NCBI RefSeq assembly: GCF_004022565.1
Contig: NZ_CP022987.1
Location: 1,612,001 to 1,676,000 of the forward strand
DNA from: Pollutimonas thiosulfatoxidans
Lineage (GTDB): Bacteria; Pseudomonadota; Gammaproteobacteria; Burkholderiales; Burkholderiaceae_B
Direction: 5' to 3'
Length of the DNA: 64,000 nucleotides
This document shows, piece by piece, positions 17,124 through 25,508 of this stretch. The notes under the pieces are model-generated. The model was not told the origin of the DNA. It worked only from the letters and a program-made list of their open reading frames with translations, and made no database searches. A program made the position numbers and the translations under genes. Every line of letters starts with the position of its first letter. Position 1 is the stretch's first letter.

Positions 17124-19630
17124 GTCGCTTCCCGTAGTGAGACCAGTGGCGGCGTTTTAAGCACGCCGGCCAGCGCCAAGGTGCCGCCCAGGAGGGATGC
17201 CGCGATACCTATGCCTATCCCGGCGACCCAGGGCCACCAGGACCAGGCCAGCGGAAACTCGAACACCAGCCGTGCCAGTAAACCGGCCACAGCAACAGCC
17301 CCGCCTGCCGCCAGCAAGCCGGCAAGCCCGCCCACGATCAATAGCTCGATGCGTTGCGCCGCCACCAATTGGCGTCGGCTGGCACCCAAGGCACGCAGGA
17401 TCGCCACTTCGTGGATGCGCTCATCCCGGGTGGCAGCCAGCGCCGCGGCCAACACCAGCACACCGGCGATTACCGTGAAAAGAAAAAGCAATTGCACGGC
17501 TCTTACCACCTGATCCAGCACATGCTGCACTTGTCCCAGAAGAGAGCCGATATCGAAGAGCGTGAGATTAGGAAAATCGCGCAGAACCGCAAGCAGCCCA
17601 GCGGCCTGCTCGGGCGGCACATGCAGCGAAGTAATGTAGCTTGCCGGCGCATCGACCAACGCCGCCGGACTGAGCACGGCAAAGAAGTTCGTCTGGAAGG
17701 AATCCCAATCCACTTCACGCAGTCCGACCACGGCCACCTTGACGTCACGGCCTGCTACGTCGAAGGTCAGCGTGTCGCCAACGGCGATACCCAAGGTAGC
17801 TGCAAGGCCGGTCTCCAGGGAAGCCTCGTGAGCCTGGGGATCAAGCCATCGGCCGGCCGTCGTCTCGTTGCTGTCCGGCAATGTATCGGTGTAGGACAGA
17901 TTGAATTCCCGTTTGGCCATGCGCTGCGCGCGAGCATCCTTGTAGTCGTCGGCATTGACCGCCTTGTCGCTGATCGCCACCAGCCTGCCCCGTATCATCG
18001 GCGAGAATGTCACTGCCTGCAGGCCCTCTTCCTTTAAACGGGCCTGTACGCTGCTGCGCTGTTCTGGCTGGATATTGATCAGAAAGGTGTTGGGTGCATC
18101 GGGTTCCAGGCTGCCTTGCCAGCCCTGCAAGAGATCGGTGCGCGTGATCGCCAGCAACAGCAATATCATCAAGCCGGTCGACAAGGCACACAGTTGCGTG
18201 ACGGTCAGGCCACGGCGGCGCACCAGGCCTGCCAATGCAAAGCGCAAGGCGGCATGGCCGGCCGCGCGATGCCTCAGGCGGCCCAGGACGGCCACCAGCG
18301 CATGGGCGGTCAGCGCAAACAAGACGAGCGCCACGGCGAATCCGCCCGTCACCACACTGCTTAAGCGAAGGTCGCCTGAAATCCAGACCGTCAACGCGAA
18401 GAAAGCAGCGACCCCGAAAGCATAAGAGGGCCAGCGGCGCAACGGCGGCCCCGCATCATCACGACGCAGGACCCGGGCGGGCGCCACCTTGGGCAGCGCC
18501 GCCAGCGGGGGCAAGGCAAACCCCATCAGCAGCAATAAACCCGCGGCCAGACCCTGCCAGACTGGCTCGAGCGTGGCCGGCGGCAGCGAGGTATCCAGCC
18601 AGGCAGAGACAACCAGTACCAGGCCTTCGTGCACGGCAAAGCCCGCCAGCGCACCCACCGCACTGGTGATCAAACCCAGCGCCAGAAACTCCACCCATAG
18701 CGAAATGCCCAGCTGTCGCCGGCTGGCGCCCAGGCAGCGCATCACCGCAATACCATCCCGGTGGCGCAAGGTATATCGACGCGTTGCCAGGGCAACCGCC
18801 ACGGCCGCGATCATCACGGTCAAAAGAGCGACCAACTGCAGGAATTGCTCCGCGCGGGTCAGTGCGCTGCGTAACTGTGGGCGGCTGGTTTGCGGCGTGG
18901 AGATCGTCTGGCCATCGACTACCTTCTCGGAAATCCAGTCCTGGTAGCGCTGCACTTGGGCGGGTGATCCGGCCACCAACAACTGATGACGGACGCGGCT
19001 GCCCGTCGCGACCAGTCCGGTTGCGGGCAGGTCCGACATATTGATCATGATGCGCGGCGCCACATTCACAAACTCCATGCCGCGATCTGGCTCGTAGGTG
19101 ATGATGCGTGCAACGGTGAAGCTCGCCTCGCCCAGCGTGACGTCCTGGCCTGGCTCTATGTCGAGCTGATTCAGCAATTGGGCGTCCGCCCAGGCGGTGC
19201 CGGGCGCCGGAATGCCATCTGCAGGGTGGGCAGCACCGGATGGGTCCGTCCCATCGACTGTACGCAGTTGCCCGCGCAAGGGGTATCCGGGAGACACCGC
19301 CTTCAAGGACGCCAGTTGCATGGTGCTATCGGTGCCCGCCATGGAGGGAAACTGGACGGTTTGCGCTGTCGTCAAGCCAAGCTCGAGGGCACGCTGACCG
19401 AAAGGGCTGGGTATGGGATCCGCGGAACGCACTGCAAGGTCTGCCCCAAGCATTTGTGCTGAGTCGCGCTCCAGCGCCCCGCCAACACGGTCGGCAAGAA
19501 AACCCACACTGGTCACTGCTGTTACAGCGGTCACCAGGGCCAGCGCCAAGAGCCGTAACTCGCCCGAACGCCAGTCCCGCCTCAATGACCGCAGTCCGAA
19601 GCGCACTATAGAAACGATACCTGCATGCAT
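17120..19630 (-). CDS. FtsX-like ABC transporter permease, YbbP type, without a partner ATPase
   Basis: A membrane protein of 836 residues with the double FtsX layout: an N-terminal helix (about residues 18-48), a large extracytoplasmic domain to about 265, a block of helices, a second extracytoplasmic domain (about 510-700), then three C-terminal helices. Segments such as AVMRCLGASRRQLG and AILRALGASRRQLV are the two repeated FtsX coupling regions. Relatives (YbbP) are normally encoded beside an ATPase (YbbA), but no ABC ATPase lies next to this gene. It begins 3 bases after the TauE/SafE gene and overlaps kdkA. Its substrate is unknown; lipid or lipoprotein handling is a guess. Confidence 0.85.
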   Translation of the reverse strand: MHAGIVSIVRFGLRSLRRDWRSGELRLLALALVTAVTAVTSVGFLADRVGGALERDSAQMLGADLAVRSADPIPSPFGQRALELGLTTAQTVQFPSMAGTDSTMQLASLKAVSPGYPLRGQLRTVDGTDPSGAAHPADGIPAPGTAWADAQLLNQLDIEPGQDVTLGEASFTVARIITYEPDRGMEFVNVAPRIMINMSDLPATGLVATGSRVRHQLLVAGSPAQVQRYQDWISEKVVDGQTISTPQTSRPQLRSALTRAEQFLQLVALLTVMIAAVAVALATRRYTLRHRDGIAVMRCLGASRRQLGISLWVEFLALGLITSAVGALAGFAVHEGLVLVVSAWLDTSLPPATLEPVWQGLAAGLLLLMGFALPPLAALPKVAPARVLRRDDAGPPLRRWPSYAFGVAAFFALTVWISGDLRLSSVVTGGFAVALVLFALTAHALVAVLGRLRHRAAGHAALRFALAGLVRRRGLTVTQLCALSTGLMILLLLAITRTDLLQGWQGSLEPDAPNTFLINIQPEQRSSVQARLKEEGLQAVTFSPMIRGRLVAISDKAVNADDYKDARAQRMAKREFNLSYTDTLPDSNETTAGRWLDPQAHEASLETGLAATLGIAVGDTLTFDVAGRDVKVAVVGLREVDWDSFQTNFFAVLSPAALVDAPASYITSLHVPPEQAAGLLAVLRDFPNLTLFDIGSLLGQVQHVLDQVVRAVQLLFLFTVIAGVLVLAAALAATRDERIHEVAILRALGASRRQLVAAQRIELLIVGGLAGLLAAGGAVAVAGLLARLVFEFPLAWSWWPWVAGIGIGIAASLLGGTLALAGVLKTPPLVSLREAT

Positions 19631-19633
19631 GGT

Positions 19634-20410
19634 TCAGACCTTAATCAGCAATAGCACCATGATAACAAGCAGCATGCATGCAAAAGCGAGCTTGAGCCGG
19701 GGCTCGGGCAATGCGTAAGCCAGCCTGACGCCATAAGGAACAAGAAATATGCTGCCCACTGCCAGCGGCAGGCCCAGCAACCAATCGGCCTGACCATGGG
19801 CGGCATAGGTGATCAGCGCGACAATGGTTCCCGGAATAATCATCGTCAAGGCCAGGCCCTGCGCGCCGGTCTGGGTCAAGCGAAAAACTGTCGTCAGGAT
19901 GGGCACAACCAGCACCGAACCTCCGACACCGAATATGCCACCCGCCATGCCCGCGATCATGCCGATCAGCGCGAACCATCCCTTATGGAAATCCTGGGTC
20001 TTGCGACGCGGCTTGGGTCCACCTCCGGCGGCTGGCCGCCATTGGCTCTGCACGATGTAGAAGATCGCAATGAACAGAACAAAGCCGGTATAGATCAGGC
20101 GCAAGCGCGACGGATCCAGTCCGAGTGCAATCTGGGCGCCTATCCATGTACACACGATGGATCCGGCAGCACCGGCAGCTGCCGCCTTGAGGTCGATCTT
20201 GTCTTGTTGATTGTATTGACGAACCGTCATGAGCACGGCGGGCAGAACCATGATCAAGGCCGTACCCTGCGCAGCTTGCTGATCCATATTCATGATCAGG
20301 CCCAGCAATGGAATGGCCAGTAGCCCACCGCCTATACCGAGGACTCCGCCCGTAAAGCCGATCAACGCCCCCGACATCAGGCAACCCAGCACAATCACAT
20401 ACCACGCCAA
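19634..20410 (-). CDS. Sulfite exporter TauE/SafE family membrane protein
   Basis: A protein of 258 residues, almost wholly hydrophobic, with about eight helices. The two family repeats show as GALIGFTGGVLGIGGGLLAIP at the N-terminus and GMAGGIFGVGGSVLVVPIL in the second half. The family transports sulfite, sulfoacetate or other organosulfur anions across the inner membrane; the substrate cannot be assigned. The gene starts 11 bases after radA and ends 3 bases before the FtsX-type permease, so it is inside one minus-strand transcript. Confidence 0.9.
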   Translation of the reverse strand: MAWYVIVLGCLMSGALIGFTGGVLGIGGGLLAIPLLGLIMNMDQQAAQGTALIMVLPAVLMTVRQYNQQDKIDLKAAAAGAAGSIVCTWIGAQIALGLDPSRLRLIYTGFVLFIAIFYIVQSQWRPAAGGGPKPRRKTQDFHKGWFALIGMIAGMAGGIFGVGGSVLVVPILTTVFRLTQTGAQGLALTMIIPGTIVALITYAAHGQADWLLGLPLAVGSIFLVPYGVRLAYALPEPRLKLAFACMLLVIMVLLLIKV

Positions 20411-20421
20411 ACGCAGTCCCC

Positions 20422-21783
20422 TCAGTGGCCTTCGCGCAGACGCGCGAGAGCAGCATCCACGCGATCGACGGCCCAGATCTCCAGGCCCTCTATGGGTAGT
20501 CGCGGCGCATTGGCACGCGGGATCAGCGCGAGGCTGAAGCCCAGCTTGGCGGCCTCGCGCAAGCGCTCCTGGCCGCGCGGTGCGGGTCGTATCTCGCCGG
20601 CAAGACCGACCTCGCCAAATACCACCAGGCCCTTGGGCAAGGGCTTGTTGTTCAGGGAGGACATGATGGCCAGCAGCACAGCCAGATCAGCAGCCGGTTC
20701 GGTAATTTTTACGCCGCCAACCGCGTTCACGAAGACGTCCTGGTCGAAGGTGACGACGCCTGCATGGCGATGCATCACCGCCAGCAACATGGCAAGCCGG
20801 GTAGCCTCCAGCCCCACCGAGAGGCGGCGCGGGTTGGGAACATGGGCAGTGTCGACCAGTGCCTGGATCTCAACCAGCAAGGGACGGGTGCCCTCTTGAG
20901 TGGCCATGACGCAGGACCCCGGTACGTTCTGCTCGTGCTGGGACAAGAACAAGGCGGACGGGTTGGCGACGCCGCGCAAGCCCCGGTCCGTCATGGCGAA
21001 GACGCCCAGTTCGTTGACTGCACCGTAGCGATTCTTGAAGGCTCGCACCAGACGAAACGACGAATGCGTATCGCCTTCGAAGTACAGGACCGTGTCGACG
21101 ATGTGTTCCAGTACGCGGGGACCGGCCAGCGTGCCATCCTTCGTGACATGGCCGATCAGGACAATGGCGGTACCAGTCTGCTTGGCGATCCGCGTCAGTT
21201 GGGCAGCGCACTCACGCACCTGCGACACCGAGCCCGGCGCCGAGGTCAACTGGCTGGAATAAAGGGTTTGTATCGAGTCAATGACTGCCACGGCGGGTTT
21301 GTGCCGGGCCAGCGCATCCGTGATGGCCTCCAGGCGGATCTCGGCCAACAGGTCTACGTCGCCGCTGGCCAGCTCAAGCCGGCGGGCGCGCAGCGCGACC
21401 TGTTCGGCGGATTCTTCGCCGGTCACGTACAGCACCTTGACAGCATTGGACAGGCTGACCAGGGCTTGCAGCAATAGCGTGGACTTGCCTATTCCCGGGT
21501 CGCCGCCGATCAGGACGACCGACCCGGCCACCAGGCCACCGCCGAGCACCCGATCGAATTCTGCGATGCCGGTTGGCTGGCGCGCGTGCTCCCGGGCCTC
21601 GATATCGGCCAGGCTGCGTACAGGGCTGGCGCCGGCCAAGGGGGCAAAACGACTGGCTGCAACGCCGGCTTCCACCGCCTCGTGCAAGGTATTCCACTCG
21701 CCGCAATGCGGGCATTTGCCTTCCCATTTGGGACTGCTTGCACCACACTCACTACAAACAAACACGGTTTTTGCTTTGGCCAT
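20422..21783 (-). CDS. radA: DNA repair protein RadA
   Basis: A protein of 453 residues with the full RadA layout: a four-cysteine zinc finger (C10, C13, C24, C27), a RecA-like ATPase with Walker A GDPGIGKS at residues 94-101, and a C-terminal Lon-protease-like domain (VGGVKITEPAADLAVLLAI). RadA drives branch migration in recombination intermediates. The family motif KNRFG appears here as KNRYG, a conservative change. The gene lies 27 bases after the SDR gene, downstream of alr. Confidence 0.97.
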   Translation of the reverse strand: MAKAKTVFVCSECGASSPKWEGKCPHCGEWNTLHEAVEAGVAASRFAPLAGASPVRSLADIEAREHARQPTGIAEFDRVLGGGLVAGSVVLIGGDPGIGKSTLLLQALVSLSNAVKVLYVTGEESAEQVALRARRLELASGDVDLLAEIRLEAITDALARHKPAVAVIDSIQTLYSSQLTSAPGSVSQVRECAAQLTRIAKQTGTAIVLIGHVTKDGTLAGPRVLEHIVDTVLYFEGDTHSSFRLVRAFKNRYGAVNELGVFAMTDRGLRGVANPSALFLSQHEQNVPGSCVMATQEGTRPLLVEIQALVDTAHVPNPRRLSVGLEATRLAMLLAVMHRHAGVVTFDQDVFVNAVGGVKITEPAADLAVLLAIMSSLNNKPLPKGLVVFGEVGLAGEIRPAPRGQERLREAAKLGFSLALIPRANAPRLPIEGLEIWAVDRVDAALARLREGH

Positions 21784-21810
21784 CGGGCAAGTTTAACCGC
21801 CGCAAGCGCT

Positions 21811-22527
21811 TTACCTGCCGGCGATGCTGCCTCCGCCATCAACACCAAGCACCTGGCCGGTGATGTATCCGGCCTCGTCGCTTAGCAGAAAGGTGACGGC
21901 CGCAGCCACGTCGGCCGGCGAACCGAAACGGCCCATGGGTATGGATGACAACGCCTTCTTTTCGACCTCGCTGCCTTCCGGATGCCCGGCACGAAATAAT
22001 TCGGTCTCGACGGGGCCCGGAGAAACCGCATTGACGGTAATGCCATAGGGTGCGAGTTCGAGCGCCCAGGTCTTGGTGCACCCAATGAGTGCGCTTTTCG
22101 CAGCCGAATAGCTGGTGCGGTTGACGCTGCCGTGTGTGACGCGGCTGCAAATATTCACAATACGGCCTTCGTGACGCGCTTTCATGGAAGGCACGAAGGT
22201 CTGCGCCACCTGAACGGCCACCCGAACATTCAGGTCGAACACCTGATAGAGCGAGGCCAGGTCCACCTCGCCCAGCGGCTCCGGCATGATGACCCCCACA
22301 TTGTTGACAACCGCATCTACCGGATACTTCTCGCGGATGACGCGCAGCATGTCCTCAGTCTCGCCGGCGTTATTCAGATCGCAGGCGTAAAGATAACCAG
22401 GAAAGTCGATATCCTGTGTCTGGCGCGCAAGGCCCACGACATGGCAACCCAGGTCGGCCAGCCGACGGCTGATCGCCCAGCCTATGCCCTTGGTGGCTCC
22501 GGTGACCAGTACACATTTATGCTTCAT
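21811..22527 (-). CDS. Short-chain dehydrogenase/reductase (SDR, FabG-like)
   Basis: A protein of 238 residues starting MKHKCVLVTGATKGIG. The ATG at 22527 is preceded by AAAGGAAA at a good distance; an ATG five codons upstream is less likely. SDR features are the cofactor loop TGATKGIG, NNVG near residue 85, the active-site YSAAK, and the C-terminal VDGGGSIAG. It uses NAD(H) or NADP(H) on a carbonyl or alcohol substrate that cannot be named. It follows alr by 11 bases and precedes radA, so it is probably co-transcribed with both. It could be a 3-oxoacyl-ACP reductase paralogue; no fatty-acid genes surround it. Confidence 0.85.
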   Translation of the reverse strand: MKHKCVLVTGATKGIGWAISRRLADLGCHVVGLARQTQDIDFPGYLYACDLNNAGETEDMLRVIREKYPVDAVVNNVGVIMPEPLGEVDLASLYQVFDLNVRVAVQVAQTFVPSMKARHEGRIVNICSRVTHGSVNRTSYSAAKSALIGCTKTWALELAPYGITVNAVSPGPVETELFRAGHPEGSEVEKKALSSIPMGRFGSPADVAAAVTFLLSDEAGYITGQVLGVDGGGSIAGR

Positions 22528-22538
22528 GGCATTTCCTT

Positions 22539-23666
22539 TCATACGATATGTTTTGGCACGCGAGGCGCCACAGCGCAAAGCAATTCGTAACCTATGGTGC
22601 CGGCCGCTGCGGCGACCTCGTCCACGGACGGCCCGCCTTCCCCCCACAACACCACTGGACTGCCCACGGCGGCATGCGGCACGGGAGTCAAGTCGGCAAC
22701 CAGCATGTCCATGGATATGCGGCCCAACAAACGGGTACGCACGCCGGCAACGGTAATAGGGGTGCCGGTACCGGCATGGCGCGGATAGCCATCGGCATAG
22801 CCGCAAGCCACTACACCCACCCGGACAGGTTCGACGCAGCGGAAAGTGTGGCCGTAACCGATTGCCCCGCCGGTATCCACGCTGCGTACGCTGATCAACT
22901 GCGCGGCCAGCGTCATCGCCGGTCGCAGGCCCAACTGCCCGGCGGTAACATCGGCAAAGGGAGAGGACCCGTACAGGCAAATGCCGGGACGAACCCATTG
23001 TTCGTCTCCGGCAGCCTTGACCCACAGGCCGGACGTTAGCGTGGCGGCGGAATTGCAGACGCTGATGGAGCCTGGCAGCCCGGCCGTCACGGTATTGAAG
23101 GTTTCCAATTGCTGGCGTGTTTCTTCGGGGTCGTCGTCAGCCCGCGCGAAGTGCGTCATTTTGCCGACATGGCGCAGCACGCCTTGCTCGCGCAGCATCA
23201 TTGCCTCGCGGTAAGCCTGGGGAAAATCCTGAAGGCTGAAGCCCAGACGGTTCATGCCGGTATTGAGCTTGACGTAAGCGTCCAAGCCAGGCGAGGTGGC
23301 CGTGCTGGCAGCCAGCATGTCCAGTTGCTCTTTGCAATGGATCGCCAGGGTCAGGTCGTGGGCTTGGGCAAGCTGGATGTCGCCCGGCTCGAAGCAGCCC
23401 TCAAGCAACAGGATGGGCTTGCGCCAGCCCAGTTCCCGGCAACGCAAGGCCTCGTCCAGATCCAGCATGGCAAGCCCCTCGGCCTCGTGGAAGGCCGAGA
23501 CGGCGCTGGCGATGTCGTGCCCGTATGCATTTGCCTTGATGACCGCCCACACCTTGGGGCGCGGTTGGCTTGCGTGGCCGCTATCCGGTTGCAACTGCTG
23601 AATGACGGTATGTAAATTGTGACTCAAGGACGATATGGATATCGTCGCCGAAATCGGACGCGGCAT
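22539..23666 (-). CDS. alr: Alanine racemase
   Basis: A protein of 375 residues starting MPRPISATISISSLSHNL. The PLP-binding lysine is K44 in AVIKANAYGHD, and the second catalytic residue is the tyrosine in GAIGYGHTF. It converts L-alanine to D-alanine for peptidoglycan. The C-terminal domain ends VAPRVPKHIV. It is the first gene of a minus-strand run (alr, SDR, radA, TauE/SafE, permease, kdkA) and is divergent from hpnC with a 76-base gap. The choice between alr and dadX names cannot be made from sequence alone. Confidence 0.95.
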   Translation of the reverse strand: MPRPISATISISSLSHNLHTVIQQLQPDSGHASQPRPKVWAVIKANAYGHDIASAVSAFHEAEGLAMLDLDEALRCRELGWRKPILLLEGCFEPGDIQLAQAHDLTLAIHCKEQLDMLAASTATSPGLDAYVKLNTGMNRLGFSLQDFPQAYREAMMLREQGVLRHVGKMTHFARADDDPEETRQQLETFNTVTAGLPGSISVCNSAATLTSGLWVKAAGDEQWVRPGICLYGSSPFADVTAGQLGLRPAMTLAAQLISVRSVDTGGAIGYGHTFRCVEPVRVGVVACGYADGYPRHAGTGTPITVAGVRTRLLGRISMDMLVADLTPVPHAAVGSPVVLWGEGGPSVDEVAAAAGTIGYELLCAVAPRVPKHIV

Positions 23667-23728
23667 GACTCCCTCCCTGGATAGCGAAGTCTAAACCACT
23701 TCCCGATAATCCGGTAAGTGCCTTGCCT

Positions 23729-23734
23729 TATACT
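23729..23734 (+). promoter_or_regulatory. Candidate -10 hexamer of hpnC
   Basis: TATACT ends 8 bases before the hpnC ATG at 23743, which would put the transcription start at or just before the start codon. No Shine-Dalgarno sequence and no clear -35 box is visible. This suggests a leaderless or nearly leaderless mRNA, but the match is a single hexamer. Confidence 0.4.
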
Positions 23735-23742
23735 GCCCGCCT

Positions 23743-24627
23743 ATGGCCGTCGATCATTATGAGAACTTCCCGGTAGCCTCGGTGCTGCTGCCGCGCCGCC
23801 TGCGTGGCGCCGTACGCGACATCTACCGGTTTGCACGCAGCGCGGACGATATTGCGGACGAAGGCACAGCCCTGCCCCACGAACGTCTTGAGCAGCTTGC
23901 CGGCTATCGATCGGCACTGGCACAGATAGAAAACGGCAGACTGACGCTTGCGGACGCCGATCCGCGCCACGCCGTATTCCGGCCTCTGATGGGGACCATA
24001 CAGCGCCACAAGCTGCCTGTGGCGCCCTTCTATGATTTGCTTTCGGCGTTCGAGCAGGACGTCCAGAAGAGCCGCTACACTTGCGATGACGAGCTCCTGG
24101 ACTACTGCAGCAGATCCGCCAACCCGGTCGGCCGCCTGATGCTGCATCTTTATGATCGCGTCGATCCGGCCAGCCTTGCCCAGTCGGACGCCGTATGCTC
24201 GGGGCTGCAACTGACCAACTTCTGGCAGGATGTCGCCATCGATTGGCGCAAAGACCGCGTATATCTGCCGCAGGACAAACTTCGGCAACATGGCGTCGAC
24301 GAGCACTATATTGCCACCCGCAGTTCCGCGAACGCGTACAAGCCAGAAGGCGACGACCGCGCCTGGCAGTCCCTGATGCGAGAACAGGTTGCACAGGCCC
24401 GCCTCATGCTGTTGCAAGGCCTGCCCCTGGCCAGCCGCCTGCCCGGCAGGATCGGGCTGGAGCTGAAATTGGTGATCCACGGCGGCTTGCGCATATTGCA
24501 GCGCCTGGACGAATTACACTACGACATATTCTTTCAACGACCAACGCTGAAAAAAAGCGACTGGATCCTGCTTGTGTGGCGAGCACTGGCTGCCCGTCCC
24601 GCCGTCCGACACCTCGCAAGACCTTAA
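23743..24627 (+). CDS. hpnC: Squalene synthase HpnC (hydroxysqualene synthase)
   Basis: A protein of 294 residues of the trans-isoprenyl diphosphate synthase family. The first aspartate-rich motif is D35-D-I-A-D39 in FARSADDIADE, and the second lies in FWQDVAIDWRKDRVYLP. In the three-enzyme HpnCDE route, farnesyl diphosphate is condensed and rearranged to presqualene diphosphate (HpnD), converted to hydroxysqualene (HpnC), and reduced to squalene (HpnE). The gene leads the hpnCDE operon and has no visible ribosome-binding site. Confidence 0.93.
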   Translation: MAVDHYENFPVASVLLPRRLRGAVRDIYRFARSADDIADEGTALPHERLEQLAGYRSALAQIENGRLTLADADPRHAVFRPLMGTIQRHKLPVAPFYDLLSAFEQDVQKSRYTCDDELLDYCSRSANPVGRLMLHLYDRVDPASLAQSDAVCSGLQLTNFWQDVAIDWRKDRVYLPQDKLRQHGVDEHYIATRSSANAYKPEGDDRAWQSLMREQVAQARLMLLQGLPLASRLPGRIGLELKLVIHGGLRILQRLDELHYDIFFQRPTLKKSDWILLVWRALAARPAVRHLARP

Positions 24628-24644
24628 AGAGCCCAGCCGGATAC

Positions 24645-25508
24645 ATGACTCCCGACGAATACTGCCAGAACAAGGCCGCCCAAAGCGGTTCCAGCTTCTA
24701 CTATGCCTTTTTGTTCCTTCCGCCTGAACGGCGTCGGGCGATTACGGCCCTGTACGCCTTCTGTCGCGAAGTGGACGACATCGTCGACGAGTCCACCGAG
24801 CCGTCCGTGGCACGCATGAAGCTTGCGTGGTGGCGCACCCAGATCGATCAACTCTACGCCGGCCACGCCGAGCATCCCGTCATGCAGGCACTGGCACCGC
24901 ACATCCACGTCTTCGGTCTGAGCGCCGAACGCCTGCATGCTGTCGTTGAAGGCATGGAAATGGACCTGGATCAAAGCCGCTACAACGACTGGCCCGCCCT
25001 GCGCAAGTATTGCTGGCACGCGGCCGGCGTGGTGGGTGAACTCTCGGCCAGCATCTTCGGCTACACGCAACCCGAAACCCTGGTCTACGCTGAGAAGCTG
25101 GGCCTGGCCTTTCAACTGACCAACATCATCCGGGACGTCGGCGACGACGCCCGGCGCGGACGCATTTATCTGCCTGTCGAGGATATGCAGAACTTCAATG
25201 TGACCGCTGCGGAAATCATCGATCGGCAGCATTCCGACCGCTTCGAAGCACTGATGCGATTTCAGACCGAACGCGCACGCCAATGCTACCGTGAAGCCGT
25301 CCAGGCACTGCCCGAAGCCGACCGGCGCGCACAACGGCCCGGATTGATGATGGCAGCCATCTACCATGCCCTCCTGCAAGAGATCGAAAGAGACAACTGG
25401 CAAGTGCTCGATCAGCGCATCTCGCTCACGCCCATCCGCAAGTTCTGGCTGGCCTGGAAGATCTGGGTAGGTGGTGGCCGGGGGCTGATCAAGCGATTAA
25501 GCCAATGA
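24645..25508 (+). CDS. hpnD: Presqualene diphosphate synthase HpnD
   Basis: A protein of 287 residues starting MTPDEYCQNKAAQSGSSFYY; the open frame extends upstream inside hpnC, but this ATG matches the family N-terminus. The two aspartate-rich motifs are CREVDDIVDE and NIIRDVGDDARRGRIYLP. It joins two farnesyl diphosphate molecules into presqualene diphosphate. It follows hpnC after 17 bases, and its stop overlaps the hpnE start by four bases. Confidence 0.94.
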   Translation: MTPDEYCQNKAAQSGSSFYYAFLFLPPERRRAITALYAFCREVDDIVDESTEPSVARMKLAWWRTQIDQLYAGHAEHPVMQALAPHIHVFGLSAERLHAVVEGMEMDLDQSRYNDWPALRKYCWHAAGVVGELSASIFGYTQPETLVYAEKLGLAFQLTNIIRDVGDDARRGRIYLPVEDMQNFNVTAAEIIDRQHSDRFEALMRFQTERARQCYREAVQALPEADRRAQRPGLMMAAIYHALLQEIERDNWQVLDQRISLTPIRKFWLAWKIWVGGGRGLIKRLSQ

